Part shown: positions 8,948 to 16,987 of the stretch, piece after piece | How positions within the stretch are numbered: position 1 is the stretch's first letter | Layout: every line of letters begins with the position of its first letter | Assembly (NCBI GenBank): GCA_016709575.1 | Contig: JADJMM010000017.1 | Location: 62,001-126,000 of the forward strand | Source: Sphingobacteriaceae bacterium | GTDB taxonomy: Bacteria; Bacteroidota; Bacteroidia; B-17B0; Aurantibacillaceae | Direction of reading: 5' to 3' | DNA length: 64,000 nt | Position numbers and translations under genes: made by a program | The notes under the pieces: generated by a model | Databases searched by the model: none | What the model saw: only the letters and a program-made list of their open reading frames with translations | Told to the model about the DNA's origin: nothing

Positions 8948-10407
8948 GGTTGAAAAAAAGTAATTCCATATACATTATTAGTTTTTTTGAAGGCGCTGCT
9001 GTAATGGCAACTGAACTTTGCGGCTCCAAATTAATCTCACCTTATTTTGGAAGTAGTTTATACGTTTGGGCTTCAGTAATCGCAATAACTTTAGGAAGTT
9101 TAGCAGCCGGATATTTTTACGGCGGAAAATTAAGTCTGAAAGAAAATAAAACGAAAGTTCTCGCAACAATTTTAGCAATTGCTGCAGCCTACATGGGCTT
9201 TATGCCAATAATTACAAATGCATTTGCTTCTATTGCATTAAGTGCCTCTTTGGTCACAGCAGTTGTTATGGCAAGTGTTTTACTTTTAGTTCTCCCCATG
9301 TTTTTAATGGGAGCAGCTTCTCCAATTATTATTTCAATTCAAACTGAAAATAGCAATGAATCCGGAAGAGTAAGTGGTTTGGTTTATTCTATTTCAACGG
9401 TCGGAGGAATTATTTCTACTTTCTTGTGTGGCTTTTATTTTATACCGGCATTTGGAATTAGTACAACATTAATAGTCTTCGCATCACTCTTAGCAATATC
9501 ATTACTCTTATTGTCTCAAAAAAAAAACAACTTTAACGTCGTAATTGTTTTAGTTGCATTACTTGTTTTAGGATTTACCAATAAAACGCCTCTTAAAAAT
9601 TGTATTTACGAAGTAGATGGAATGTTGGGGAAGATTAACGTCTTGGATGATACCATTGAAATTATTGGAGAAGGCATGACTTCTACAAGAAAACTATTGG
9701 TAAACAATATTGTCCAAACCGAAATGGACATGCGCAGTGGAAATTCGCTTTCTGGGTATGTTAATTTGTTGGATTTTAATATTGATACTGTTGAAAGTGG
9801 AAATGCACTTGTATTAGGACTCGGCGGCGGTGTAACTTCAAATTTATTAGTGAAGAAAGGATTTAAAGTAACAGGTGTTGAATTGGATGAAAGAATTATT
9901 GATGTTGCAAAAGACTATTTTAATTTAAGTAAAAATGTAAATGCGGTTTGTGATGATGGACGTCATTTTATAAATCAATGTAACGAATCCTATAATTTGA
10001 TTTTGATTGATATTTTTAAAGCAGAAGAACAACCTTCTCATGTTTTAACGATTGAAAGTCTTGAGAAATTAAAAAAAATGATGTCACCAAACGCCTCGCT
10101 TATCATTAATTGGCATGGTTATGTTGAAGGCGAGCGTGGAATAGGAACGTCTATTTTATTAAACACCCTAAAAAAATCCGGTTTCAATTATAAAATAGCA
10201 GCCACTTCAGATAAAGAAGACGAACGGAATTTGGTGTTTTTTACAAGTTTAAATGAACCTTTGGTTAAACAATTTGAGGTAAAACCTCTTGTAAAATCAA
10301 CAGATTTGGTCAATTCTGATGGTCGCCCTGTATTAGAAAGATATAACGCTTTAGCCAATCAAAGCTGGCGTAAAAATTACATACTTTATTACTATTCAGG
10401 CCATTAA
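8944..10407 (+). CDS. membrane-fused spermidine synthase-like protein
   Basis: 487 residues. The first ~205 form six or seven transmembrane helices (from ISFFEGAAVMATELCGSKLISP to LVALLVLGFTN). The rest is a spermidine-synthase-type Rossmann domain with VLGLGGGVTSNLL, an acidic VELDE loop and DIFKAEEQP. Such fused MFS-like/spermidine synthase proteins are known in many bacteria, but substrate and real aminopropyl-transfer activity are generally unproven. The start is GTG, overlapping the aroC stop by 4 bp. Complete. Confidence 0.82.
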   Translation: MRLKKSNSIYIISFFEGAAVMATELCGSKLISPYFGSSLYVWASVIAITLGSLAAGYFYGGKLSLKENKTKVLATILAIAAAYMGFMPIITNAFASIALSASLVTAVVMASVLLLVLPMFLMGAASPIIISIQTENSNESGRVSGLVYSISTVGGIISTFLCGFYFIPAFGISTTLIVFASLLAISLLLLSQKKNNFNVVIVLVALLVLGFTNKTPLKNCIYEVDGMLGKINVLDDTIEIIGEGMTSTRKLLVNNIVQTEMDMRSGNSLSGYVNLLDFNIDTVESGNALVLGLGGGVTSNLLVKKGFKVTGVELDERIIDVAKDYFNLSKNVNAVCDDGRHFINQCNESYNLILIDIFKAEEQPSHVLTIESLEKLKKMMSPNASLIINWHGYVEGERGIGTSILLNTLKKSGFNYKIAATSDKEDERNLVFFTSLNEPLVKQFEVKPLVKSTDLVNSDGRPVLERYNALANQSWRKNYILYYYSGH

Positions 10408-10468
10408 GATTAGGCAAATTCTTTGTAAATTTAACCTCGTAAATTAACATTGAATTTTTGAATTTAAT

Positions 10469-11074
10469 ATGGCTACTCTGATTATATTTCGTCACGGACA
10501 AAGTGTTTGGAATTTAGAAAATAAATTTACCGGATGGGTGGATGTTGAATTAACGCCAAAAGGTGTTGAAGAAGCAAAAGCTGCCGGAGAAAAATTGAAA
10601 GGCTTTACGTTTGATTACGCGTATGCATCAGATTTAAAACGCGCTCAAAATACGTTGAAGATTGCTTTAGAAACTTCAGGACATAAACCGTTAACGCCAA
10701 ATTATAACAAAGCGTTGAATGAACGCATGTATGGTGATTTACAAGGTTTAAATAAGGCAGATACCGTTGCAAAGTATGGCGAAGAGCAAGTGAAAATTTG
10801 GAGAAGAAGTTATGATGTCCCCCCTCCGAATGGAGAAAGTTTAAAAGATACAGCAGCCCGTGTTATTCCGTATTTTGAGAGTGAAATTATTCCTAAATTG
10901 AAAGAAGGAAAAAATATTGTGATTGCAGCGCATGGAAATAGTTTACGCGCTTTAATCATGTATTTAGAAAAAATGACACCCGCACAAATATTAGAATTTG
11001 AAATTGGAACAGGCGTGCCGCGTATTTACGAATTAGATAAAGATTTAAAAGTAATCTCAGCTAAAAATTTATAA
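10469..11074 (+). CDS. gpmA: 2,3-bisphosphoglycerate-dependent phosphoglycerate mutase
   Basis: Interconverts 2- and 3-phosphoglycerate in glycolysis and gluconeogenesis through a phosphohistidine. RHGQS at residues 8-12 contains the phospho-accepting His9; WNLENKFTGW, NERMYGDLQG and AAHGNSLRAL (second catalytic His) follow. With 201 residues it is the short form common in this phylum rather than the ~250-residue enterobacterial form. The next gene begins 1 bp after its stop, suggesting one transcript. Confidence 0.94.
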   Translation: MATLIIFRHGQSVWNLENKFTGWVDVELTPKGVEEAKAAGEKLKGFTFDYAYASDLKRAQNTLKIALETSGHKPLTPNYNKALNERMYGDLQGLNKADTVAKYGEEQVKIWRRSYDVPPPNGESLKDTAARVIPYFESEIIPKLKEGKNIVIAAHGNSLRALIMYLEKMTPAQILEFEIGTGVPRIYELDKDLKVISAKNL

Positions 11075-11075
11075 C

Positions 11076-11543
11076 ATGTCAGGTGGTAATTTTATAAATG
11101 CCGATAGTAAAGTAATAGCCGTTGATTTCGACGGAACTATTGTAACACATGCTTATCCGCAAATCGGAAAAGAAATGTTGTTTGCATTTGCTACACTTAA
11201 GGAATTACAAGGACGTGGACATAAATTAATATTATGGACGTTTAGAAGTGGTCCACTGTTGGATGAAGCTGTTGAATATTGTAAAAAAAACGGAGTTGAA
11301 TTTTATGCTGTGAATAAAAATTATCCTGAAGAAGAATTTTCAGATAAGATCTCACGCAAAGTAAATGCAGATATTTTTATTGATGATAGAAATGTAGGTG
11401 GATTCAGAGGTTGGAGTGAAACTTGGCAAATGTTACATCCTGATGGCGGTAACTTTTTTCATGTGGTAGTTAATCCTGATGCACATAATAATTATACGAA
11501 AGAAGAAGTTTCTTTCTTTAAACGATTCTTAGGCAGAAAATGA
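11076..11543 (+). CDS. HAD-type phosphatase (BT0820-like)
   Basis: 155 residues with the HAD nucleophile motif VDFDGT (Asp17 and Asp19), ILWTFRSG as motif II, and FIDDRNVGG as motif IV. This matches the small BT0820 family of Bacteroidota phosphatases of unknown physiological substrate. Its last 4 bp overlap the start of map (ATGA), so the genes are translationally coupled. Confidence 0.8.
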   Translation: MSGGNFINADSKVIAVDFDGTIVTHAYPQIGKEMLFAFATLKELQGRGHKLILWTFRSGPLLDEAVEYCKKNGVEFYAVNKNYPEEEFSDKISRKVNADIFIDDRNVGGFRGWSETWQMLHPDGGNFFHVVVNPDAHNNYTKEEVSFFKRFLGRK

Positions 11544-12319
11544 TTTATATAAAAACAAGAGAAGAAATTGAATTGATGCGCGAATCTGCCTTAATGGTGT
11601 CGCGTACATTAGGTATTATTGCTAAAGAGGTAAAACCTGGAGTAACTCCAAAGTTCCTTGATAAAATAGCAGAGGAATTTATCCGTGATAACGGTGGCGT
11701 TCCTGCTTTTAAAGGCTATCGTGGTTTTCCGGCTACATTATGTATTTCAATTAATGAGGCGGTGGTTCATGGTATTCCAACTGATAAAGCTTTATCTGAA
11801 GGTGATATTATTTCTGTTGATTGTGGTGTAAAGAAAAATGGTTTTTATGGCGATCATGCTTATTCATTTGCGGTGGGTGTTGTTAAACCTGAGCTTCAAA
11901 AATTATTAGAAGTAACAAAAGAAAGTTTATACAAGGGTATCGAACAATGTATAGCGGGCAACCGTATTGGTGATATTAGTTTTGCAGTCCAAAATTACGC
12001 TGAGAAACATGGTTATGGTGTGGTTCGTGAATTAGTGGGACATGGTTTAGGAAAAAGTTTACACGAAGATCCTGAAGTTCCTAATTATGGTAAAAGAGGT
12101 GATGGTCCGAAAATAAAAGACGGAATGGTATTCGCTATTGAACCTATGATTAATTTGGGTAAGAAAAACGTAAAACAATTAAACGATGGTTGGACAATAG
12201 TAACAGCTGATGGTTTACCAAGTGCGCATTTCGAACATGATGTAGCTATTGTAGACGGAAAGCCTGATATTCTTTCAACTTTCGCTTATGTGGAAGAGGC
12301 TCTTAAATTAAAAGTTTAA
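11540..12319 (+). CDS. map: type I methionyl aminopeptidase
   Basis: Removes the initiator methionine from nascent proteins; a dimetal pita-bread enzyme. All five metal ligands are recognisable: Asp in SVDCGV, Asp in YGDHAYSF, His in GHGLGKSLHEDP, Glu in AIEPMI and Glu in HFEHDVAI. 259 residues is normal. It overlaps the preceding HAD gene by 4 bp and is followed after 43 bp by an EEP-family gene. Confidence 0.97.
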   Translation: MIYIKTREEIELMRESALMVSRTLGIIAKEVKPGVTPKFLDKIAEEFIRDNGGVPAFKGYRGFPATLCISINEAVVHGIPTDKALSEGDIISVDCGVKKNGFYGDHAYSFAVGVVKPELQKLLEVTKESLYKGIEQCIAGNRIGDISFAVQNYAEKHGYGVVRELVGHGLGKSLHEDPEVPNYGKRGDGPKIKDGMVFAIEPMINLGKKNVKQLNDGWTIVTADGLPSAHFEHDVAIVDGKPDILSTFAYVEEALKLKV

Positions 12320-12362
12320 AATCTCTATTTTCAAAAACATATCTGCGTCGGAGTTACGGCAA

Positions 12363-13478
12363 ATGGTAAAAGTTCGCCAATCGCGCGAACTTTCTTTATT
12401 TAACAGAATTCTGTTATGGCTTAATTACGTTTTTGTGGTTTCGCTTTTAGTTTCTGTTTCAGCTAAATACATTTCACCACATTTATTCTGGCTCATTGCC
12501 TTTTTTGGATTAGGTTTTCCTTATCTCGTATTAATAAACCTCTTGTTTGTTATTTATTGGTTAAGTCAGTTTAGAAGAGAAGCTTTAATCTCGCTAATCA
12601 TGATTCTGCTTTGTTTTTTTACGGTACGCAGATATGTCCAATACAGTTTTCGGAATTCTGGTTCAAATGATGATATAAAAGTGACTTCTTACAATAGTAT
12701 GTTGTTCGATTTATACAACTGGAGTAAGAATTCACAATCCCGTCAACATATTTTAAATCAATTACAAGAAATAAATCCGGATGTTTTATGTCTGCAAGAG
12801 TTTTATAATTCAAGCACCATGAAGCAGTATTTTAATATTGATACAGTTGTACATACACTTAACACTAAGTATTATCATGTTGAATATACTTCAATAGCCC
12901 ATAAACATAATCATTTCGGTATTGCTACTTTTTCTAAATATCCAATACTAAACAAAGGGAAAATTGTTTTTGACACACGCTCCAATAATATTTGTATTTA
13001 TACGGATGTGCTAATAAAAAAAGACACTGTTCGTATTTACAATATGCATTTGCAATCTATTCACTTCAGTAAAAAAGATTACGCCTTTATTGGCGATTTA
13101 CAGGATAATGATGATGCAAAAGATGAATTAGAGAACTCCAAAAGTATTTTACGTCGTTTGAAACGTGCTTTTGTGAAACGGGCCGACCAAGCCGAATTAG
13201 TGCGTGCCAGTATAAAAAATTGCAGGTATAAAATAATTTTGTGTGGCGATTTTAATGATACACCGGCTTCTTATGTTTACAATTTAATCTCTGAAGATTT
13301 AAAGGATGCCTTTGTTGAGAAGGGCAGTGGGTTTGGAAGAACTTATGCAGGTAAATTCCCTCAATTTAGAATTGATTATGTTTTCCATAGTAAAGATTTA
13401 AAATGTACTCAGTTTACACGCAGTGAAGAAACCTTCACTGATCATTTTCCTATTACGGCTTACTTGAAGATTAAGTAG
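12363..13478 (+). CDS. membrane-anchored endonuclease/exonuclease/phosphatase-family protein
   Basis: 371 residues. Three hydrophobic segments occupy about residues 15-100. They are followed by an EEP domain with SYNSM, PDVLCLQEFY (catalytic Glu), NMHLQSIH, LCGDFNDTP (Asp/Asn pair) and the terminal TDHFPI (Asp-His). This architecture is common in Bacteroidota; the substrate (nucleic acid, phosphoinositide or other phosphodiester) is not predictable. It converges on the glycosyltransferase gene, with a palindrome between the two ends. Confidence 0.88.
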   Translation: MVKVRQSRELSLFNRILLWLNYVFVVSLLVSVSAKYISPHLFWLIAFFGLGFPYLVLINLLFVIYWLSQFRREALISLIMILLCFFTVRRYVQYSFRNSGSNDDIKVTSYNSMLFDLYNWSKNSQSRQHILNQLQEINPDVLCLQEFYNSSTMKQYFNIDTVVHTLNTKYYHVEYTSIAHKHNHFGIATFSKYPILNKGKIVFDTRSNNICIYTDVLIKKDTVRIYNMHLQSIHFSKKDYAFIGDLQDNDDAKDELENSKSILRRLKRAFVKRADQAELVRASIKNCRYKIILCGDFNDTPASYVYNLISEDLKDAFVEKGSGFGRTYAGKFPQFRIDYVFHSKDLKCTQFTRSEETFTDHFPITAYLKIK

Positions 13479-14177
13479 GATGTCATGCTGAACTTGTTTC
13501 AGCATCTTTAAAATTCCGAAACAAGTTCGGAATGACCAAGAGTTAAATGAATTTACATTTTCTAGAAGCAAATGCACACATGCGTAATAAATTACGCCAT
13601 GTTTAAAACGGGAGATGTTTGTAGTACCATAAGTACGCTCACGGTAACGAATTGGAACTTCTACAATCTTTAAATTCAATTTGTGAGCCCCGAATAATAA
13701 ATCAAAATCACCAAATGGATCGAACTCGCCAAAATATTTTCTGTTCTTGGTTAATTTAATGTAATCGGTTCTGAACATCACTTTTGTTCCGCATAAAGTA
13801 TCTTTAAAACGTTGTTCCAATAACCAAGTGAATGCCCAACTAAAGAAATGATTTCCTAAATAATTTAAGAAACGCATTGCTTCTTTATCCATCGGATAAA
13901 CTAAACGTGTTCCATTTATAAAATCACCTTTGCTGCTGGCAATGGCATTGTAGAATTTCGGAATATCTTCAGGTGGAACAGTTAAGTCGGCATCTAAAAT
14001 CATTAAAATATCACCAGTTGCAATTTTGTAGCCTTCACGAACTGCATCAGCTTTTCCTTTTCCTTTTTGCTGACCAATTTTAATATCATGTGTGGCTGAA
14101 TATTTTTTCTGAATCTCCTGAATCTTTTCCCAAGTATCATCCGTGCTATTCCCTTCAATGAAAAATAATTTCAACAT
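13398..14177 (-). CDS. family 2 glycosyltransferase domain, C-terminal fragment of a methyltransferase-GT2 fusion
   Basis: GT2-type transferase: IEGNSTDDTW, then LDADLTVPPEDI (the DxD-type metal site), FRTDYIKL and RYRERTYGTTNISRF, typical of dolichyl-phosphate-mannose-synthase-like enzymes. Two indels affect it. At about 14163 (T5 instead of T4) it joins the upstream methyltransferase frame. At about 13600 a shift restores the natural end LLRMCAFASRKCKFI, with a stop at 13543-13545. The last ~55 residues as read are therefore spurious. The reconstructed gene is 13543-14961. Confidence 0.85.
   Translation of the reverse strand: MLKLFFIEGNSTDDTWEKIQEIQKKYSATHDIKIGQQKGKGKADAVREGYKIATGDILMILDADLTVPPEDIPKFYNAIASSKGDFINGTRLVYPMDKEAMRFLNYLGNHFFSWAFTWLLEQRFKDTLCGTKVMFRTDYIKLTKNRKYFGEFDPFGDFDLLFGAHKLNLKIVEVPIRYRERTYGTTNISRFKHGVIYYACVHLLLENVNSFNSWSFRTCFGILKMLKQVQHDILLNLQVSRNRKMISEGFFTACKLSTF
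13480..13538. terminator. palindrome between convergent genes (REP-like, possible bidirectional terminator)
   Basis: Left arm about 13482-13503 (GTCATGCTGAACTTG core) pairs with right arm about 13515-13535 (CAAGTTCGGAATGAC core), roughly 17 of 20 positions complementary, around an A/T-rich loop. It lies exactly between the EEP gene stop and the corrected stop of the glycosyltransferase at 13543. The uncorrected glycosyltransferase frame reads through it, which confirms that the tail of that frame is not native protein. Confidence 0.6.
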
Positions 14178-14961
14178 GCTTGCCGAATTTAGGCAGACGA
14201 GTTATTGCATTTTCAATATTACCACTTTCGTTACGGGCAGGGATTACAACTGTTGTTGAATATTTAGTTGCGTATTCAGCTTCGTTGTTTTCAGGAAGTG
14301 GTTTCGCAAAACTGTAAAGGTTTAAACTAAAGAATCTGAATATTGGGAATTTCGCTAAATAACGATTTAAGATAAACGATAGAATAGGGAACCACAAAGG
14401 GAAAATCAATCGTTTGGTATTTCTGTAAACATCAAATCCGGAAACAAATAACAAATTGTTTATGTCGCGCGAGTTTAGCCAGTTTTGAGTTGGTGTTTTT
14501 TTCTTTAGACTAATAAGCTCTGCAAATTTTATAACCGGTTCCCATAGTGAATTGTAATATTGAACTATCACTTTTGTATTAGGGTGAGAAACTTTTTTTA
14601 CCTGTTCAAATACATTTTGAATATCATCTACAAAGCCAATTAAATTGCTAATGATGATTAAATCGAATTTCTCATTCAATTTAATTTCGTTGGCATCCAT
14701 TTGTAAAAACTCAATATTTTTTCCTTGATGTTTTTCTTTCGCCCAGGCAATGTACTCTTCACTAAAATCAATTCCCACTTTACGAGAACCGTCAATAGTA
14801 GCCAACAAATCACCACTTCCACAACCAACTTCTAAAACAGAAGAATCTTCGTGCGAAAAATACTTACAGTAATTACTGATCTCATTCCAATAATAAGAGC
14901 TCACTGCGCGCTTTTTACGCTTTTGGGCTATGGAATTGAAATATGTTTTTTTGTCTGACAC
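14155..14961 (-). CDS. SAM-dependent methyltransferase domain plus start of GT2 domain (fusion protein, N-terminal fragment)
   Basis: Residues 1-225 form a class I methyltransferase with VLEVGCGSG at 43-51 and QMDANEI after the second acidic strand. From about residue 233 the sequence becomes the start of a GT2 glycosyltransferase (TTVVIPARNESGNI) and breaks at a one-base insertion in a T run near 14163. One enzyme of about 470 residues thus carries both methyl- and sugar-transfer domains. It is last in a three-gene cluster (16453 to 13543) of methyltransferases, probably for surface glycan or glycolipid synthesis. Confidence 0.84.
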   Translation of the reverse strand: MSDKKTYFNSIAQKRKKRAVSSYYWNEISNYCKYFSHEDSSVLEVGCGSGDLLATIDGSRKVGIDFSEEYIAWAKEKHQGKNIEFLQMDANEIKLNEKFDLIIISNLIGFVDDIQNVFEQVKKVSHPNTKVIVQYYNSLWEPVIKFAELISLKKKTPTQNWLNSRDINNLLFVSGFDVYRNTKRLIFPLWFPILSFILNRYLAKFPIFRFFSLNLYSFAKPLPENNEAEYATKYSTTVVIPARNESGNIENAITRLPKFGKHVEIIFH

Positions 14962-14964
14962 TTC

Positions 14965-15327
14965 TTATTGTTTTTCAATTATCACTGTACAAAACAGACC
15001 TAATTGCTTTTGTAAAGGTGACAATAATTTCTCAATTCCCTTAAAAAATCCGTACATAAAATAAGGAAACATGGCGCTTCTTGATACTCCGCCGCTTAAA
15101 ACGTACATGAAAGGGCTGTGATATTGAATTTTCGTGATTTTAAGAGTAGGATAGTCCTTTTTGAACTGTTCGGTATCGCGTTCAAAATAAATGTAAGGCA
15201 GAGCTTGATTAGAGTTACTTAAAGGATTTCCTGCTTCAATTTCTCGTCCGCCTTTTTCATCAAAAGGTTCGTGATGAAAACGTTTGTAGATAAAACGACC
15301 TAAGGCAGAGTTCGCCGGTTCAACCAT
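14965..15327 (-). CDS. class I methyltransferase, C-terminal fragment
   Basis: Second part of the methyltransferase that starts at 15716. It begins inside strand 5 (GGKIIMVEPANS; the preceding LFLKEAERCLVKGG-like residues are readable upstream in the same frame) and continues to a C-terminal region with FDEKGGREIEAGNP. It ends 3 bp before the start of the methyltransferase-GT2 gene. One missing base near 15395 in a C/A run separates it from the N-terminal piece. Confidence 0.75.
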   Translation of the reverse strand: MVEPANSALGRFIYKRFHHEPFDEKGGREIEAGNPLSNSNQALPYIYFERDTEQFKKDYPTLKITKIQYHSPFMYVLSGGVSRSAMFPYFMYGFFKGIEKLLSPLQKQLGLFCTVIIEKQ

Positions 15328-15368
15328 TATTATTTTTCCACCTTTTACTAAACAACGTTCTGCTTCTT

Positions 15369-15716
15369 TTAAAAATAAACAAGGTTTAGGATGTGATGAA
15401 AAACATTTAACATCATAACACTTCCTAATTCATTTTCTTTGTAAGGTAATTCTTCAGCGCTGAAAACTTTGTCTACAACGGGTAAGTCTAAAATATCAGA
15501 TGTCACCACTTCCGGAAAAACATCTTTCAAAAATCCACCGCCAGAACCAATCTCTAAGTAAATTCCTTTTCCAACAGCACGAGACTCTTTAATAAAAACA
15601 TCATACCAATCCTGATACAAACGCTTTAAAAAGGGTTTGTTCAAAATAATATCCCTATGAGCCAAAGTTGTTTTTGGATCATCAAGCGAATAGGGTATGG
15701 TGTATTTTTTAAACAT
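15369..15716 (-). CDS. class I SAM-dependent methyltransferase, N-terminal fragment
   Basis: SAM-binding motif I YLEIGSGGGFL at residues 53-63, acidic SDILDLPV, then MMLNVFHHI before the frame breaks. Adding one base after HHI continues into PKPCLFLKEAERCLVKGG, the normal next helix. The reconstructed gene is 14965-15716, about 250 residues. It overlaps the end of the FkbM methyltransferase gene by 8 bp. The acceptor is unknown; context suggests a glycan or lipid-linked sugar. Confidence 0.78.
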   Translation of the reverse strand: MFKKYTIPYSLDDPKTTLAHRDIILNKPFLKRLYQDWYDVFIKESRAVGKGIYLEIGSGGGFLKDVFPEVVTSDILDLPVVDKVFSAEELPYKENELGSVMMLNVFHHILNLVYF

Positions 15717-16296
15717 TTGGACTCACGAAAATATTAAAGTAATGTTCTTCGCCGAGAGGTTCGAGCTGAGAAGCCATTTCGGGTTTTAATATTTCGAGTT
15801 TATTTTCTTTTAGAATTTCAACTTTAAAATTGAGACTTGTAAGTAAATTGAAATAATCTGTAACTGAACTTCCTGCTTTTCTTAAACCATAAGGCCAGAA
15901 TTCTGAAATCATTTTTACTTTGGGATTATTCTTCAAAGTTTCTTTCATTCCTTTTATGGCACTCATCTCAAATCCCTGAATATCCATTTTAATGAAATCA
16001 ACTTTCTCACCTTTCAAATAATCGTCAATACTCACCGCGTCAATTTCAATTTCCTTATCGTATTCTTCCGGTTTGTAAGTACGGTGATCAACGTTTAATT
16101 CTTTTGATGTGTAAATTTTTAGTTTTTCCGTCTTCGGACCAACAGCTTTATGGTTGATGATAATGTTTTTGTAGGAAGCTGTTGTTTTTTTTAAGATGAT
16201 TGAAGTTAGTTGTATCCGGTTCAAAGCAATGAATGGTTCCTTTTTGTCCAACAATGTCCGATAAAATAGTAGCGTAAAAACCAATGTTAGCGCCAA
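15709..16296 (-). CDS. FkbM-family methyltransferase, C-terminal fragment
   Basis: Contains the FkbM signature VDFIKMDIQGFEMSAIKG (residues about 98-115), followed by the NNPKVKMISEFWPYGL region. The first ~38 residues of this frame are out-of-frame translation; native sequence resumes at KKTTASYKNIIIN. A one-base change in the A/T-rich run near 16190 joins it to the N-terminal piece. The whole gene would be 15709-16453. Confidence 0.82.
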   Translation of the reverse strand: MALTLVFTLLFYRTLLDKKEPFIALNRIQLTSIILKKTTASYKNIIINHKAVGPKTEKLKIYTSKELNVDHRTYKPEEYDKEIEIDAVSIDDYLKGEKVDFIKMDIQGFEMSAIKGMKETLKNNPKVKMISEFWPYGLRKAGSSVTDYFNLLTSLNFKVEILKENKLEILKPEMASQLEPLGEEHYFNIFVSPNV

Positions 16297-16453
16297 TGTC
16301 TAAAACGGTGTCACCTTGTTTGATGTGTTTTTTTAGTAATTCAATTTCAAAAGCATCTTGTTTGTTTTTGAAAACAGAATACATTTTTTTGTACAAAGGA
16401 AATGAGGTCTTGTACAAAAAATTACCAAGCTTTATGCTGAATGAAGATTCCAT
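16148..16453 (-). CDS. FkbM-family methyltransferase, N-terminal fragment
   Basis: Starts MESSFSIKLG and carries SAM motif I TVLDIGANIGFYA at 49-61 and the acidic end of strand 2 in HCFEPD. The last ~10 residues after NHLKK are frameshifted. With the downstream piece it makes a ~245-residue FkbM methyltransferase, a family acting on hydroxyls of sugars or polyketides. First gene of the three-gene methyltransferase/glycosyltransferase cluster. Confidence 0.82.
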   Translation of the reverse strand: MESSFSIKLGNFLYKTSFPLYKKMYSVFKNKQDAFEIELLKKHIKQGDTVLDIGANIGFYATILSDIVGQKGTIHCFEPDTTNFNHLKKNNSFLQKHYHQP

Positions 16454-16497
16454 TTTTGAAAGCCTGAATTTACGGGAAAAAATTGAGATTTTAGCTA

Positions 16498-16767
16498 TTA
16501 AAGGCTCTCAATAAGCGTATCATATTCGGCATGTGAGCCAATCCAAAACCATATGATTGTATTTTTCTGTTTTACACCTAAAGCACGCCAAGCTAGATTG
16601 ATTCTCACAGAATATATTGGTTGTGTTTTATGAATTAATTTGAATTGTAAACTTCGGTGTTGTGGGTTTTCCTTCCATAACGAATAGGCTTTCCGAGCGG
16701 ATTCCTTAATATGGTCCGGTAAATTCTTATAACACTTCCTGAAACGTTCTGTAGTTACTGAAATCAT
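16498..16767 (-). CDS. ParE/RelE-superfamily toxin
   Basis: 89 residues. Features of the ParE/RelE fold: two N-terminal helices (RKCYKNLPDHIKESARKAYSLW), a basic strand with FKLIHKTQPIYSVRIN, then LAWRALGV and the terminal aromatic strand IIWFWIGSHAEYD. Its start overlaps the stop of the upstream antitoxin by 4 bp (ATGA), the usual tight toxin-antitoxin coupling. Whether it poisons gyrase or cleaves mRNA cannot be told. Confidence 0.78.
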   Translation of the reverse strand: MISVTTERFRKCYKNLPDHIKESARKAYSLWKENPQHRSLQFKLIHKTQPIYSVRINLAWRALGVKQKNTIIWFWIGSHAEYDTLIESL

Positions 16768-16979
16768 TTAAGGTTCAACGGTTTTGTTTTACCCTTTTTG
16801 TACTCTGTTAATGCTTCAGCAGCCAGCGACTGCAATTCACTTTGAGAATTATCAAATGATTTTTTCCATGCTAATTCCTCATTAAGGAGCATAGCAATTG
16901 CATTTTGCTCTGCAATTGGCATTTTATCAAGCTTGCTTATTACTTTCTTTAAAGCGGTTGTCATATAACAAATATACAA
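16764..16979 (-). CDS. antitoxin of ParE/RelE-type pair
   Basis: 71 residues as read. The more likely start is the internal ATG at 16964 (MTTALKKVISKL), giving 66 residues. The helical N-terminus (LDKMPIAEQNAIAMLLNEEL) is followed by a flexible Lys-rich tail (YKKGKTKPLNLK), typical of antitoxins whose tail wraps the toxin. Antitoxin precedes toxin in the operon. It sits only a few bp downstream of the uvrA remnant, on the same strand. Confidence 0.72.
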   Translation of the reverse strand: MYICYMTTALKKVISKLDKMPIAEQNAIAMLLNEELAWKKSFDNSQSELQSLAAEALTEYKKGKTKPLNLK

Positions 16980-16987
16980 AATTTACC

